In this document: piece by piece, positions 16,311 to 26,925 of the stretch
Numbering within the stretch: the stretch's first letter is position 1
How the letters are laid out: every line of letters begins with the position of its first letter
Source: Synergistaceae bacterium
Lineage (GTDB): Bacteria > Synergistota > Synergistia > Synergistales > Aminobacteriaceae
Direction: 5' to 3'
Length of the DNA: 64,000 nucleotides
NCBI GenBank assembly: GCA_018436725.1
Contig: JAHDKT010000037.1
Location: 1 to 64,000 of the forward strand
Made by a program: the position numbers and the translations under genes
The notes under the pieces: model-generated
The model's input: the letters and a program-made list of their open reading frames with translations, nothing else
Database searches by the model: none
What the model was told of the DNA's origin: nothing

Positions 16311-17054
16311 ATGAGACTGTTCCGATGGATCTGCGCGTTTCTCGCGCTGACGCTCTGTTCCGGCGCCGGCTTCGCCCGGGAGGTGAAGTTGACGGCGGAC
16401 TCCATGCAGTACGACTCCGCAAGCGGCTACTTCACAGCCTCCGAGAACGTGAAGATCGTCCGGGAGGGGATCGTCGCGACCGCCAGAAAAGCCGAAGGCA
16501 ATATGAACGGCGGCGAACTCAACCTTATCGGGGATGTTCATATCCTCGGGGTATGGGAAGATGAAAAGGTGGATATCAAAGGGCAGATTCTCACAGGCTA
16601 TCTGCAGGAACCGCGAGGCGTTTCGTTCAAGGGCACGGTGCAGGGCGTCTGGGGGAGCAGGCAGATCGATGCCGATGACCTCCGAGCGCGCGGGGATGCT
16701 TTTTCCGTCGCGAAACTTCGCCGCTATGCGGATACAGCCGAAGGGTACTCCTTTTCGTGCAACTCGATCGAAGGGAAGCTCGAAGACGGGGCGATCGTCG
16801 AGTTCACGGCCGTCGGCGCCTTCCGTTTCGTCTCGTCCCCGAAAAGGGGGACGCCCACGGAAATTCGCGGGGACAAAGCGGTCTATTCGAAAGCCAGGGG
16901 CTCGCTCGTGGTGAACGGGAACGTAACCGCCGTCCAGAACGGACGATCGCTCCGCTCCGATGCGTTGGTGTATTTCCCTGCGCAAAACCGTATAGAGGCG
17001 ACGGGCAAGCCGCAGCTGATCTTCAAGCTGGACGAAGGTTCGACGAAGAAATGA
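16311..17054 (+). CDS. lptA: LptA/OstA-like periplasmic LPS transport protein
   Basis: A 247-residue exported protein. Residues 1-22 form a signal peptide ending CSGAGFA, followed by repeated beta-strand segments such as VKLTADSMQYDSASGYFTAS and IEGKLEDGAIVEFT, the pattern of the OstA/LptA beta-jellyroll fold. LptA bridges the periplasm for lipopolysaccharide or a related glycolipid. It is longer than E. coli LptA (185 residues), so it may carry extra repeats. The ATG at 16311 has gggaggg in front; an in-frame GTG 15 bases upstream is less likely. Its stop overlaps the lptB start (ATGA). This supports an LPS-type outer membrane. Confidence 0.82.
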   Translation: MRLFRWICAFLALTLCSGAGFAREVKLTADSMQYDSASGYFTASENVKIVREGIVATARKAEGNMNGGELNLIGDVHILGVWEDEKVDIKGQILTGYLQEPRGVSFKGTVQGVWGSRQIDADDLRARGDAFSVAKLRRYADTAEGYSFSCNSIEGKLEDGAIVEFTAVGAFRFVSSPKRGTPTEIRGDKAVYSKARGSLVVNGNVTAVQNGRSLRSDALVYFPAQNRIEATGKPQLIFKLDEGSTKK

Positions 17055-17776
17055 GCAGGAGCCTTTCGGCCCGAGGTCTGTGCAAAGCGTATAAGGGGCG
17101 GACCGTCGTCTCCTCCGTCGATCTGGACGTCGGCATGGGCGAGGTCGTGGGGCTGCTCGGCCCCAACGGAGCGGGGAAGACGACCTCGTTCTATATGATC
17201 GTGGGGCTTATCAACCCGGATGCAGGCGAAGTGACGGTGGACTCCCGCGCGTTGACGAAGCTGCCGGTGTACCGCCGCGCCCGGCTCGGCGTGGGGTATC
17301 TTCCTCAGGAGGCGTCCGTGTTCCGCAGCCTTACCGTTCGCGAGAATATCGAACTCGTCCTCCAGGAGAATCCGCCCCCGGGGGAGAAGCCGTCGACGGT
17401 CGCCGACCGCCTTATCGAGGACTTCGGCCTTCAGAAGATAGCGCATATCCGCGGGTACTCCCTCAGCGGGGGCGAGAGGCGAAGGGTCGAGATTGCGCGC
17501 AGTCTCGCCATTCTCCCGAACTTTCTCCTGTTGGACGAGCCTTTCAGCGGCATCGATCCTATCGCCGTCTACGATATTCAGCAGATCATCCTCGGACTCC
17601 GCGCGAAGGGGTACGGCATCCTCCTGACCGACCACAACGTCCGCGACACTCTCGCTATCACCGACAGGGCGTACCTCATCCATCAAGGGAAGATCGTCGT
17701 CGAGGGCTCGCCTGACGACGTTGCGGAGAGCGAGATCGCGAGGAAATTCTATCTGGGAGAGCAGTTTTCCTGGTAG
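17051..17776 (+). CDS. lptB: LPS export ABC transporter ATP-binding protein
   Basis: A 241-residue ABC ATPase closely resembling LptB. The Walker A is GPNGAGKTTSFYMIVGL near residue 39, the Q-loop segment is YLPQEASVFRSLTVREN near 80, the signature is LSGGERRRVEIARSLA near 138, Walker B is FLLLDEPFSGIDPIAV near 160, and the H-loop is LLTDHNVRDTL near 195. DEPFSGIDP and TDHNVR are characteristic of LptB. It drives extraction of LPS from the inner membrane with LptFG, which are not in the window. It overlaps the LptA stop by 4 bases and runs 28 bases into the convergent maturation protease gene. Confidence 0.95.
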   Translation: MSRSLSARGLCKAYKGRTVVSSVDLDVGMGEVVGLLGPNGAGKTTSFYMIVGLINPDAGEVTVDSRALTKLPVYRRARLGVGYLPQEASVFRSLTVRENIELVLQENPPPGEKPSTVADRLIEDFGLQKIAHIRGYSLSGGERRRVEIARSLAILPNFLLLDEPFSGIDPIAVYDIQQIILGLRAKGYGILLTDHNVRDTLAITDRAYLIHQGKIVVEGSPDDVAESEIARKFYLGEQFSW

Positions 17777-18240
17777 GGTTCCACCTCGTTCCATCGTTTC
17801 TCCATGAGAAGAGGAGCGAGTGTTTCGACAGCCCGGAAGACTTCCGGAGAGAGAGCGTCGCCGAAGCCCCGGTTGGCCGGCTGAATGCCCAGGACAATCA
17901 CTTCGAGCGTCGGAAGCAACGGGCCGAGGAGTAGCGGCAACGGGACGCCGTGGGTTCCGAAGGCAATGTTGCCGAAGTCTTCCAGCCGCATCCTCCGGAT
18001 GGAACCTCCTGGAAGCCCCATCTCCGCCGCGTCGACGATGAGAAGAATCGCGGGGCTTTCTTCCGGACCGCCCCGCGCATTCCGCGTCAGCGAAGCGATG
18101 TAGTTCTCCGGCGTTGTTTCGCAGTTTACGACGCTCATTTGTCCTATCGCTCTCCCCTGAAGCAAACCGAAGAGGGCCGACCCGGCGCCGTCGTCTTGGA
18201 GAAGCGGATTCCCGATGCACCATACTACGATATTTCGCAT
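17749..18240 (-). CDS. Hydrogenase maturation protease-like protein (HyaD/HycI family)
   Basis: A 163-residue protein starting MRNIVVWCIGNPLLQDDGAG. The GNPLLQDDGAG motif is the family signature and holds the acidic residue that binds nickel. LLIVDAAEMG near residue 72 holds the second acidic metal ligand, and VIVLGIQPAN is a further family segment. The protease cuts the C-terminal tail of the large subunit of [NiFe] hydrogenase after nickel insertion. No hydrogenase subunit is in the window, so its partner lies elsewhere. I chose the ATG at 18240, with aaaggag upstream. The last 28 bases overlap the end of lptB, tail to tail, and its start is divergent from murJ. Confidence 0.8.
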   Translation of the reverse strand: MRNIVVWCIGNPLLQDDGAGSALFGLLQGRAIGQMSVVNCETTPENYIASLTRNARGGPEESPAILLIVDAAEMGLPGGSIRRMRLEDFGNIAFGTHGVPLPLLLGPLLPTLEVIVLGIQPANRGFGDALSPEVFRAVETLAPLLMEKRWNEVEPYQENCSPR

Positions 18241-18296
18241 ACGTTTGATTACTCCTTTCGTGGAGAGCATTGATCTGAACCAAGGAGGCCTGTTTC

Positions 18297-19883
18297 GTGG
18301 CCAAGACAACGCATACTATGGTACGCCACGCATTGGCGATGATGGCGGGGACATTTGCAAGCAGGGTGTTGGGCCTCGTGCGCGAAGTGGTCACCGCTGC
18401 GTGGTTCGGCGCGTCGGGGGTGCTCGATGCCTTCAACGTATCCTTTACCCTCGCCAACCTCGCACGTCAGCTCCTTGCCGAGGGGGCGCTCTCGGCCTCC
18501 TTCGTCCCCGTCTTCTCAAGGGTGCTTTCCGCCAAGGGGAAGGAGAGCGCGGAACGGCTCGCCCGGCAGGCGTTCTCGGTGCTTCTCGCCGCCACGGTCC
18601 TCGCCGTGCTCGCCGGCGTGGCCTTTTCGCCTTTGCTGGTGAAGATTATGGCCCCGGGGTTCGATCCTGTCAAAGCCGAACTTGCGACGGCGCTGACCCG
18701 ATGGATGTTCCCCTTTCTATTTTTCGTATCGCTCGCCGCACTTGCGATGGGCGTGCTCAACAGCATGGGCTCCTTCCTCGTTCCCGCGCTCGCTCCGGCG
18801 CTGAGCAACCTCGTCTATATCGTACTCGCCGTCCTGCTCGCATCGCACTACGGCGTGTGGGGGCTCGTGATCGCGGTGCTCGCCGGAGGATGTTGCCAGT
18901 TCGCACTCCAGTGGGGGTGGACGGCCGGAATGGGCGTCGCGCTGCTCCCCGCGCGTCCGGATATGAAGGACTCCGACCTCAGGCGGATGCTCGCCCTCTT
19001 TCTTCCGTACGCGGCGGGACTCTCGCTGAATCAGGTCAACCCCGTCATCAGCAGAATGCTCGCCTCCTTTCTGCAGGAGGGCGCCATCTCGGTGCTCAAC
19101 TACGCCAACCGCGTGATCCAACTTCCTCTGGGAATTTTCGTTATTGCGATCTCGCAGGCGGTGCTTCCTCAGCTCTCCAGATGCCCTGCGGAGGATCTCG
19201 CCGAGTTCCGGGACATCATGCGCGACTCGCTCCGCTTCACCCTCTTCGTCGTCTTCCCGGCGACGCTCGGCCTGGTGCTCGTCGCCGACGAGATCGTCCA
19301 TCTTCTCTTCGTCAGAGGGGCGTTCGACCAATGGGCGTGGAAAGGGACCTCCGTTTCGCTTGCCATGTACTCGCTCGGGCTTCCGGGTATGGCGTTCTCC
19401 ACGGTAGTCATGCGGGGGCTCTACGCGCGGAGTCTTCCGCGCGAAGCGTTCGCGGTCACCCTTTCCAGCGTGGCGGCGACGCTGCTCTTCTCGCTGGCGC
19501 TGATGGGGCCTCTCTCGTTCGGAGGTCTCGCGCTCGCGACGTCTCTTGCCTTCAGCCTCTCCGGATGGGTGGGCGTTCGCATCCTCTCGCGCCGGCTCGG
19601 GATGCGGTTCGACATTTTCTCTCTTCTCTGGACGGGGAAGATGTGTCTTTCGTTGCTTTTTACGGCGCTGCTCGTCGTCCTCTGGCGGCGGCTTTTTCCG
19701 TATTCGCCGGCGTTTACGGGGCTCCTTCGGGTGGCATGGGTCGGCGGCGTTTTTTGCGTCGCGGCGTCGGGGTACGCCGCAGTCACCTGGCTGCTCCGCT
19801 TCCAGGAGTGGCGCTGGCTCTTCGATGCCGTCCGGAGAAAAGAGCGGCGCGAAAACCAGGAACAGAATGCAAGGGAGGGATAG
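18297..19883 (+). CDS. murJ: Lipid II flippase MurJ
   Basis: A 528-residue membrane protein with about 14 segments, the size of MurJ/MviN. The N-terminus has ALAMMAGTFASRVLGLVREVVTA, GASGVLDAFNVSFTLANLAR and EGALSASFVPVFSRV, all typical of the family, including the conserved Arg residues in the first helices. It flips lipid II across the inner membrane for peptidoglycan synthesis. The GTG start follows an aaggagg site. It is divergent from the hydrogenase protease and followed 3 bases later by a small exported protein, then tsaD. Confidence 0.94.
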   Translation: MAKTTHTMVRHALAMMAGTFASRVLGLVREVVTAAWFGASGVLDAFNVSFTLANLARQLLAEGALSASFVPVFSRVLSAKGKESAERLARQAFSVLLAATVLAVLAGVAFSPLLVKIMAPGFDPVKAELATALTRWMFPFLFFVSLAALAMGVLNSMGSFLVPALAPALSNLVYIVLAVLLASHYGVWGLVIAVLAGGCCQFALQWGWTAGMGVALLPARPDMKDSDLRRMLALFLPYAAGLSLNQVNPVISRMLASFLQEGAISVLNYANRVIQLPLGIFVIAISQAVLPQLSRCPAEDLAEFRDIMRDSLRFTLFVVFPATLGLVLVADEIVHLLFVRGAFDQWAWKGTSVSLAMYSLGLPGMAFSTVVMRGLYARSLPREAFAVTLSSVAATLLFSLALMGPLSFGGLALATSLAFSLSGWVGVRILSRRLGMRFDIFSLLWTGKMCLSLLFTALLVVLWRRLFPYSPAFTGLLRVAWVGGVFCVAASGYAAVTWLLRFQEWRWLFDAVRRKERRENQEQNAREG

Positions 19884-19886
19884 ATT

Positions 19887-20414
19887 ATGCTGCTTCGAAA
19901 ACTCATGCTCGCTCTGCTGTTCGTCGTGTTGATTTCCCCCGCCTCGTCCTTCGCGGGAGAGGTAGATTCGCTCCTCGAAAAAAGAAGCGCGGTCCTCTGG
20001 TTCGAGGGCGAGGCGTTCGGCGAACTTATCATCGGCGCAAGGGCGCAGTTCGTGTTCGTCTATGTCGACGGGGCGCTTTCCCAGGCCGTAGTTAAGAATC
20101 CGGACGTTTCCGACTGGCTGCGCGACAACATCAACTTTTTCGGAGGCCGTGAAGTTCGGAAGAAGGCGCTCTTCATCATCCGTTTCCGTACAGTGAAAAA
20201 TCTCGATCTTCAGCTCTCCATGATCAGGATAGGCTCGCACGCGCTCACGCCCGAGGATGTTCTCACGAACAGACACTACGTCCCGACCGGCGAGCTGCCG
20301 CCTGACTTCTCGGCCAGTATCGCGGTCGCGGTGCCGCTCGCCGCGGTGAAAGGCAACACCCGCACCGTCTCCGTCGGCGACTACACTGCGGAGCTGGAGT
20401 TCCCGATACGATGA
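19887..20414 (+). CDS. Small exported protein of unknown function
   Basis: A 175-residue protein with a clear signal peptide (residues 1-24, hydrophobic core LMLALLFVVLISPA, cleavage near SSFAGE). The mature part is beta-rich, with segments such as AVLWFEGEAFGELIIGARAQ and ALFIIRFRTVKNLDL. I do not recognise the family. It begins 3 bases after murJ and its stop overlaps the start of tsaD (ATGA), so all three are probably translated together. A periplasmic role in envelope assembly is suggested by murJ alone. No Cys for lipid attachment is seen at the cleavage site. Confidence 0.8.
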   Translation: MLLRKLMLALLFVVLISPASSFAGEVDSLLEKRSAVLWFEGEAFGELIIGARAQFVFVYVDGALSQAVVKNPDVSDWLRDNINFFGGREVRKKALFIIRFRTVKNLDLQLSMIRIGSHALTPEDVLTNRHYVPTGELPPDFSASIAVAVPLAAVKGNTRTVSVGDYTAELEFPIR

Positions 20415-21439
20415 ACCGCGCGGAAGAGACCGTTCTTACCCTCGGAATGGAGAGCAGCTGCGACGATACGGCCGTCGCGGTCCTTCGCGGCGGGCGTATC
20501 GTCGAGGCGGAGCTGCTCTCCAGTCAGCTTGACGACCATATCCCGTTCGGCGGCGTCATCCCGGAGTTCGCCGCGCGGCGGCACCTTGAAGCCTTTCTCC
20601 CGCTCACGGAGGAGGCTCTGCGCAGAGCGGGCGTATCGGATCCGCGGCGTCAGATCGGTCTCGTCGCGGTCACCGCAGGTCCCGGACTCATGGGGTCGCT
20701 GCTCGTCGGCGTCATGGCCGCGAAGGCGCTTTCGCTCGCATGGAACGTTCCGCTGCTCGGCGTGAACCATCTCGAAGGGCATATTTTCGCCAACGTCGTT
20801 TCCTCCCCCGAACTTGTCCCGCCTTTTCTCTGCATGATCGTCTCGGGGGGGCACACCGAAATCGTGCTCGTCAAGAAGTTCGGAACGTATGTTTTTCTCG
20901 GCGGGACCCGCGACGATGCCGCAGGAGAAGCGTACGACAAAGTGGCGAAGGCGCTTGGTCTTCCGTACCCGGGCGGCCCCGTGGTGGACAGGCTGGCCGC
21001 GTCGGGCAATCCCGACGCGTTCGATTTTCCCGCGCCGCTCAAAGGAAGCCCGGAGATCGTCTTCAGTTTCAGCGGGCTCAAGACCTCGGTAATCACCCGG
21101 ATAAAGAAGATTCGGAGCGAAGGGGCGGCGATTCCGATCGAGGACGTCTGCGCATCCTTCCAAAAAGCCGTAACCGACGCGCTGATGACGAAACTGCGGC
21201 TTGCCTCTCGGCAAACGGGAGTCCGCTCGGTCTCGATCTCGGGGGGAGTGGCTGCGAACACCGCGCTCCGGGAGTCGCTTCTGAATGAAAAGGAGTGGAA
21301 CGTTTTTCTTCCGCCGAGGAACCGCTGTACGGACAACGCCGTCATGATCGCGGCGGCGGGCTTTGCCGCCTTCCGGAGAGGGGAGCGCTCCGGTCTTGAT
21401 CTCGTGCCGGATCCTTCCTGGGAGCTTTGGAAAAAGTGA
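20411..21439 (+). CDS. tsaD: tRNA N6-adenosine threonylcarbamoyltransferase
   Basis: A 342-residue TsaD of standard length. The N-terminal LGMESSCDDTAVAVL is the ATP/phosphate motif, GGVIPEFAARRHLE is a conserved family segment, and NHLEGHI near residue 118 is the two-His metal site. ISGGVAANTALRE and PPRNRCTDNAVMIAAAG complete the C-terminal lobe. It transfers the threonylcarbamoyl group to A37 of tRNAs that read ANN codons, working with TsaB, TsaC and TsaE (not in the window). The start overlaps the preceding exported-protein gene by 4 bases. The pairing with murJ and an exported protein is not obviously functional. Confidence 0.96.
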   Translation: MNRAEETVLTLGMESSCDDTAVAVLRGGRIVEAELLSSQLDDHIPFGGVIPEFAARRHLEAFLPLTEEALRRAGVSDPRRQIGLVAVTAGPGLMGSLLVGVMAAKALSLAWNVPLLGVNHLEGHIFANVVSSPELVPPFLCMIVSGGHTEIVLVKKFGTYVFLGGTRDDAAGEAYDKVAKALGLPYPGGPVVDRLAASGNPDAFDFPAPLKGSPEIVFSFSGLKTSVITRIKKIRSEGAAIPIEDVCASFQKAVTDALMTKLRLASRQTGVRSVSISGGVAANTALRESLLNEKEWNVFLPPRNRCTDNAVMIAAAGFAAFRRGERSGLDLVPDPSWELWKK

Positions 21440-21528
21440 TTCATCCAAAATGTGTCAGTATGCGTTGAAAAAACGCTGTTTCAGCCTTTTTAAAGGCAAT
21501 AATCGAGAATAATCGCCGCTCTTCGCTC

Positions 21529-21557
21529 TTGAGAATCCGCCGCTCCATCCGTAATAT
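21529..21557 (+). promoter_or_regulatory. groESL promoter
   Basis: TTGAGA (21529-21534) and TAATAT (21552-21557) are 17 bases apart. Transcription would begin a few bases later, just before the CIRCE element. Confidence 0.8.
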
Positions 21558-21571
21558 CTATCCCGGACGAT

Positions 21572-21598
21572 TTAGCACTCGATTGAAGTGAGTGCTAG
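21572..21598 (+). promoter_or_regulatory. CIRCE operator (HrcA-binding site)
   Basis: TTAGCACTC (21572-21580), 9-base spacer, GAGTGCTAG (21590-21598): this matches the CIRCE consensus TTAGCACTC-N9-GAGTGCTAA except for the last base. HrcA binds here to repress groESL when cells are not heat-stressed. hrcA itself is not in the window. Confidence 0.95.
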
Positions 21599-21635
21599 CA
21601 TTTTGTAAAACACACATTTGGGAGGGATTTGTACC

Positions 21636-21926
21636 ATGAACCTGAAACCGCTTGGAGACAGACTTGTAGTTAAGGTACTGCACAACGAGGAGAAGACCAA
21701 GGGCGGCATCGTGCTTCCGGATACCGCGAAAGAAAAGCCCACCGAGGGCGAAGTCATCGCCGTCGGCACCGGCAAGGTCCTTGAGAACGGCCAGAAGCTT
21801 CCGCTTGAAGTCAAAGTCGGCGACCGCATCATCTTCAGCAAGTACGCGGGTACCGAAGTGAAGCTCGACGGCGACGAGTACGTTATTTTCAGCGAGCGCG
21901 ACGTGCTTGCGATCATCGATAAGTAG
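21636..21926 (+). CDS. groES: Co-chaperonin GroES
   Basis: A 96-residue protein with the whole GroES pattern: [15 protein letters not shown] at the start, the mobile loop near [18 protein letters not shown] (residues 20-38), [21 protein letters not shown], and [13 protein letters not shown] at the end. GroES caps the GroEL ring. The ATG at 21636 follows gggaggg; an in-frame upstream start (21618) is not needed. It is controlled by the CIRCE element and followed 27 bases later by groEL. Confidence 0.97.
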   Translation: MNLKPLGDRLVVKVLHNEEKTKGGIVLPDTAKEKPTEGEVIAVGTGKVLENGQKLPLEVKVGDRIIFSKYAGTEVKLDGDEYVIFSERDVLAIIDK

Positions 21927-21947
21927 TCTGAATTTCTGAGGAGGTAA

Positions 21948-23591
<1,644 letters not shown>

Positions 23592-23621
23592 ATCCGGGCG
23601 TACCAAGAACGCCTGTTGCGG

Positions 23622-23656
23622 AACGCCCCGGGGCATATGCTCCGGGGCGTTTTTTA
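23622..23656 (+). terminator. Terminator of groESL
   Basis: aCGCCCCGG and CCGGGGCGt form a strong stem around an 8-10 base loop, followed by TTTTTT. It also lies just beyond the end of the convergent lanM gene. Confidence 0.9.
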
Positions 23657-23673
23657 AGCCGGCCGTCCTTCGT

Positions 23674-26600
23674 TTACTGAAGCAGGCTGACGATCTCTTC
23701 CGGAGCGCAGCAGCGCAGAAAGGTATAGCCGATGCCCGCCGAACCGTGAAAAAGGGCCGGATTAAACACAATGCCGCCTTCGCTGCCGGTAAAGCGGAAA
23801 CGGCCCGTACGCTGTTTTCGCCGGAGAATGCCGACCGCCCTCGCTCGGGCGTGTTCTACAAGCTCTTTGCGGCCAAGGCTCCGTCCCGCGGTAAGCAAAA
23901 AATCGATCATCGCCGCATTGCCGCAACAGAGAGTATCTCCAGCTGCGGATCCGTGCGACGAAGTGAAATCAAGAGCCCTTTCGACATCCCGTTGTACCAT
24001 GCCTTTCAGCTCTCCCGCCCAAGGGAGACAGGCAAGGCGGACCAAACCTATCCCGGGAGCCCCGCTGCACCACCCGCTCATGAATGAGGGGCGTCCGCTC
24101 TCTTTCTCCGGGTGTTCCCGATAGCGGAGATCGGGCCAGTTTCCGGCGGTGTTGTCGAAGAGTTCGTTTTCGTAGGCGATGCCCTCTTTCGCCGCTTCCG
24201 CATAGGCCATTTCGCCCGTCAGACGGGAGAGGAACAACAGTGCGCAGGTTATGCCCGCCGCCCCGTGGGCCGCGCCGCTTAAAGGGGCGTAGCCGAGGCC
24301 GTTGTCCCAAACGCGGTACCCCGTTGCTGTCCGTACCCGAGCGGACAACAGGCGTCGTCCACACTTGTCCGCCAAGGCAATCATGCGGTCCGGGCGCCGG
24401 GACACGGGCAGTTGCGCCATGGCGAGGATCAACCCGGCGACTCCTCCGAAAATATCCAGTTGACGGTCATTCTCGATCTGCTCGTCGTGAATACGGGAGC
24501 AGAGCAGGTGGAGATCGTCCCAAAGAGCCTCATCCTCCAAATACTGCGCCATTACCGCAAGTCCGCGTACAAGGCCGGCCACTCCGTTTCCCAGCCCGAG
24601 ACTCAGCCGGTGGACGGGAAAGGGAGCGCGACCGTCCCGTAAAGTACGCCGCCATGATGCGACAACCTTCAGGGCGTGTTTTTTTATCTCTTCCCGCCGA
24701 GTAACACGAGACAGCGCGGCGAAAAAGACCCCCAGGCCCAGGCTCCCGTCATAAAATGAATAGTTGATCGGTCCAAGGAAAATTTTTCGGGAAGAGGGTT
24801 CCATTTGGAGGGTAATCCATGAACAATCCCCGGTATCGACCTGAAGGCGCCATTCCATAATAGAGCGGTGAACGGCCTCCGCTTCCGAAAGGAGTTGAAG
24901 CGTCGCATCCTCTTCTGCAGTCGGTGCGTTGCAGGGGAAAAGGAAGACCGCGTTCTCTTCCGTTCCGTCCGTCAAGGGCGCCGGAGCGCTGTGCGCCGCC
25001 GGCGAGTGGCGCCGCATCGCCAAGGCCGTCTGGATGAAGCGTTTCTGAACTGAAAGATCGGCTTCGTTTAAACCGGAGATGATCTTTCGGCAGCGTTCAA
25101 GCGCGCTTTCTTGAAAAAAACAGGGGTGAAGTACGCGCTCCGCATCCCGGAGGGCGCGGTCTTCGGCCAGGGCGAAAAATATGGGGACATCCCCCCGTCC
25201 CAGAGCCTCGGCTTCGCTCGCGAAGCAGCTCCCAAGCCGGCGGAGCTGGTCTCCGGGTTCGTGGAGGAAATAGGCGGCCGCCATGCGTTCCAACTCCAGA
25301 GAATACTGTATTCCGCCGCGTAAAGAACGAGGATGCCGCAGCCGCTCGGCGAGATCCCCGTACACTCGGGTAGGACGCAGCAACGGACGCAACACGAGCC
25401 CTTCGAAGAACGCAAGCGGAGACTCCGCTCCCAGCAATTCTTCCCGGCGCTGTAAAAAAAAGGCGTACGCGTGCGCAAATCCCCGACACAAGCAAGCCCG
25501 GTAATCGTCGGCTTCCAGAGAACGCCCTTCCAGGACGGGAAGATTGCTTCCCGTCGGAGCGAACCCCGTCAACCCGCTGATATCCTCCGCATTTCCGCGG
25601 CCGTCGGTAACCCAGATCGGCAGAAGACCGATATGAAGCACCGAGTCGATAAGCGTGCGCATGGCATCCCGGGCCGCGCCCGTCCCGTCGTCCTCCCGAA
25701 CGAAAGGTTGAAAGCGGTGGACGAGGATGGTTTCCAGATCCACCGGCACAGGGTACGAACCATGGGCGATCATGTTCTCCATATGGAAGTCGTTGGCTCC
25801 CAATACGTAGAATATGCACAATAAAACTCCGGATCGATAATAAAAAAGTTCGGCGTCCTCCTTGTGCGACAGGGGGCGCGGGGTAAGATGTTCGACCCAA
25901 CAGTAATCGCCTCCGTCCAGCACCGCCGGAACCGGACAGCACGACAACCCCGCCGACTCGACCCATGCGATCCAACGACGCCAGGCCTGATCGATTCCTC
26001 CGCTTCGCGGTTTGTAGACCAGACGCTCTCCCGTCTTCCAGCGAAGAACTGCCACGGTCCGGCCCCCGTTGTGGGGGTCGGACGCATCGGTCTCTATCCC
26101 GCTCAGTGCGGCGAGCGACGGGGAAAAGCCGAAGGCCCGCTTCAGCTCGTAGCAATCTTTTTTCAATCGATCCAGGAGTTCGGCCGTATATGTTACCCAA
26201 TCTCCCGTTGTCTCGGAAAGTCGTCGGCCGAGCACCGGATAGGTCCGGAGCAGATCGAGCCAGCCCCCCGCTCGCAGTTCGGCTGCCAACCTCTTCGCTT
26301 CCGTTGTGGTGCTCTCCTCAGGCAGCGGACGGCCGAGAATGATCCGCAACGGGTACGCCGCTGAAAGTCTACGGTGGACTTCGGCCCGATAGGTTTTTTC
26401 GCCGATCCACGTCAATCTTTTCGCCAATCCTGCCAAGAGTTCGTCGTTCACGGAAGGGGGGAGTCGTGTATTTTTCCCTTTCCTTCCGGGAAGCTCTCGT
26501 AGGGTGCGAGCCGCAAACAGAAGAAAAGGTTTCAATGCCTCGAGAAAAGGTTCGGAATCGGCAGGAAGCGACGCTTCTTCTTCCGAAGTCCATGGGGGCG

Positions 26601-26925
26601 ACGGCGCGAGGATCTCCCGCAGACGAAGCGCCCATTCGGGTAACGCTTCTTCGAATCCGGCGCTGTTCTCCGAAGAAAGAAGGCATTGAAGCGTTCGCTC
26701 TTCAATGCCTTCCGCTCCGAGGCGAGTAAGAAAGGCGCGTTCGCCGCCGTTTCCTCCCGCATGCCGAATCCATCGTTCGAGCAGTTCGCGGTTCTCGGGA
26801 TTCCACGGCTCGGGCGTTGCGCTTTCAGCGGCGGCAGCGCTGCAATACGCCGACTTTTCGCGCAGGAAACGCGCTCCCGCCGCTATCGTGCGTATCGCAT
26901 TATTCGTTTCTCGTACGGTTGTCAC
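23674..26925 (-). CDS. lanM: Class II lanthipeptide synthetase LanM, ProcM-like
   Basis: A 1083-residue two-domain enzyme, the size of LanM. The N-terminal dehydratase (DUF4135-type) has LVYKPRSGG near residue 305, NDFHMENMIAHG near 377 and VPVDLETI near 394, the kinase-like residues that phosphorylate Ser/Thr before elimination. The C-terminal LanC-like cyclase has AAHGAAGI near 883, WCSGAPGIGL near 951, TLCCGNAA near 998 and FHGSAGIGY near 1060. The zinc site reads CCG rather than the usual CHG, a feature of the ProcM-like clade. The GTG at 26925 overlaps the lanA stop (GTGA) and has no clear ribosome site, so translation is probably coupled. The frame stays open upstream but that part is the precursor gene read in another frame. 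Confidence 0.93.
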   Translation of the reverse strand: MTTVRETNNAIRTIAAGARFLREKSAYCSAAAAESATPEPWNPENRELLERWIRHAGGNGGERAFLTRLGAEGIEERTLQCLLSSENSAGFEEALPEWALRLREILAPSPPWTSEEEASLPADSEPFLEALKPFLLFAARTLRELPGRKGKNTRLPPSVNDELLAGLAKRLTWIGEKTYRAEVHRRLSAAYPLRIILGRPLPEESTTTEAKRLAAELRAGGWLDLLRTYPVLGRRLSETTGDWVTYTAELLDRLKKDCYELKRAFGFSPSLAALSGIETDASDPHNGGRTVAVLRWKTGERLVYKPRSGGIDQAWRRWIAWVESAGLSCCPVPAVLDGGDYCWVEHLTPRPLSHKEDAELFYYRSGVLLCIFYVLGANDFHMENMIAHGSYPVPVDLETILVHRFQPFVREDDGTGAARDAMRTLIDSVLHIGLLPIWVTDGRGNAEDISGLTGFAPTGSNLPVLEGRSLEADDYRACLCRGFAHAYAFFLQRREELLGAESPLAFFEGLVLRPLLRPTRVYGDLAERLRHPRSLRGGIQYSLELERMAAAYFLHEPGDQLRRLGSCFASEAEALGRGDVPIFFALAEDRALRDAERVLHPCFFQESALERCRKIISGLNEADLSVQKRFIQTALAMRRHSPAAHSAPAPLTDGTEENAVFLFPCNAPTAEEDATLQLLSEAEAVHRSIMEWRLQVDTGDCSWITLQMEPSSRKIFLGPINYSFYDGSLGLGVFFAALSRVTRREEIKKHALKVVASWRRTLRDGRAPFPVHRLSLGLGNGVAGLVRGLAVMAQYLEDEALWDDLHLLCSRIHDEQIENDRQLDIFGGVAGLILAMAQLPVSRRPDRMIALADKCGRRLLSARVRTATGYRVWDNGLGYAPLSGAAHGAAGITCALLFLSRLTGEMAYAEAAKEGIAYENELFDNTAGNWPDLRYREHPEKESGRPSFMSGWCSGAPGIGLVRLACLPWAGELKGMVQRDVERALDFTSSHGSAAGDTLCCGNAAMIDFLLTAGRSLGRKELVEHARARAVGILRRKQRTGRFRFTGSEGGIVFNPALFHGSAGIGYTFLRCCAPEEIVSLLQ

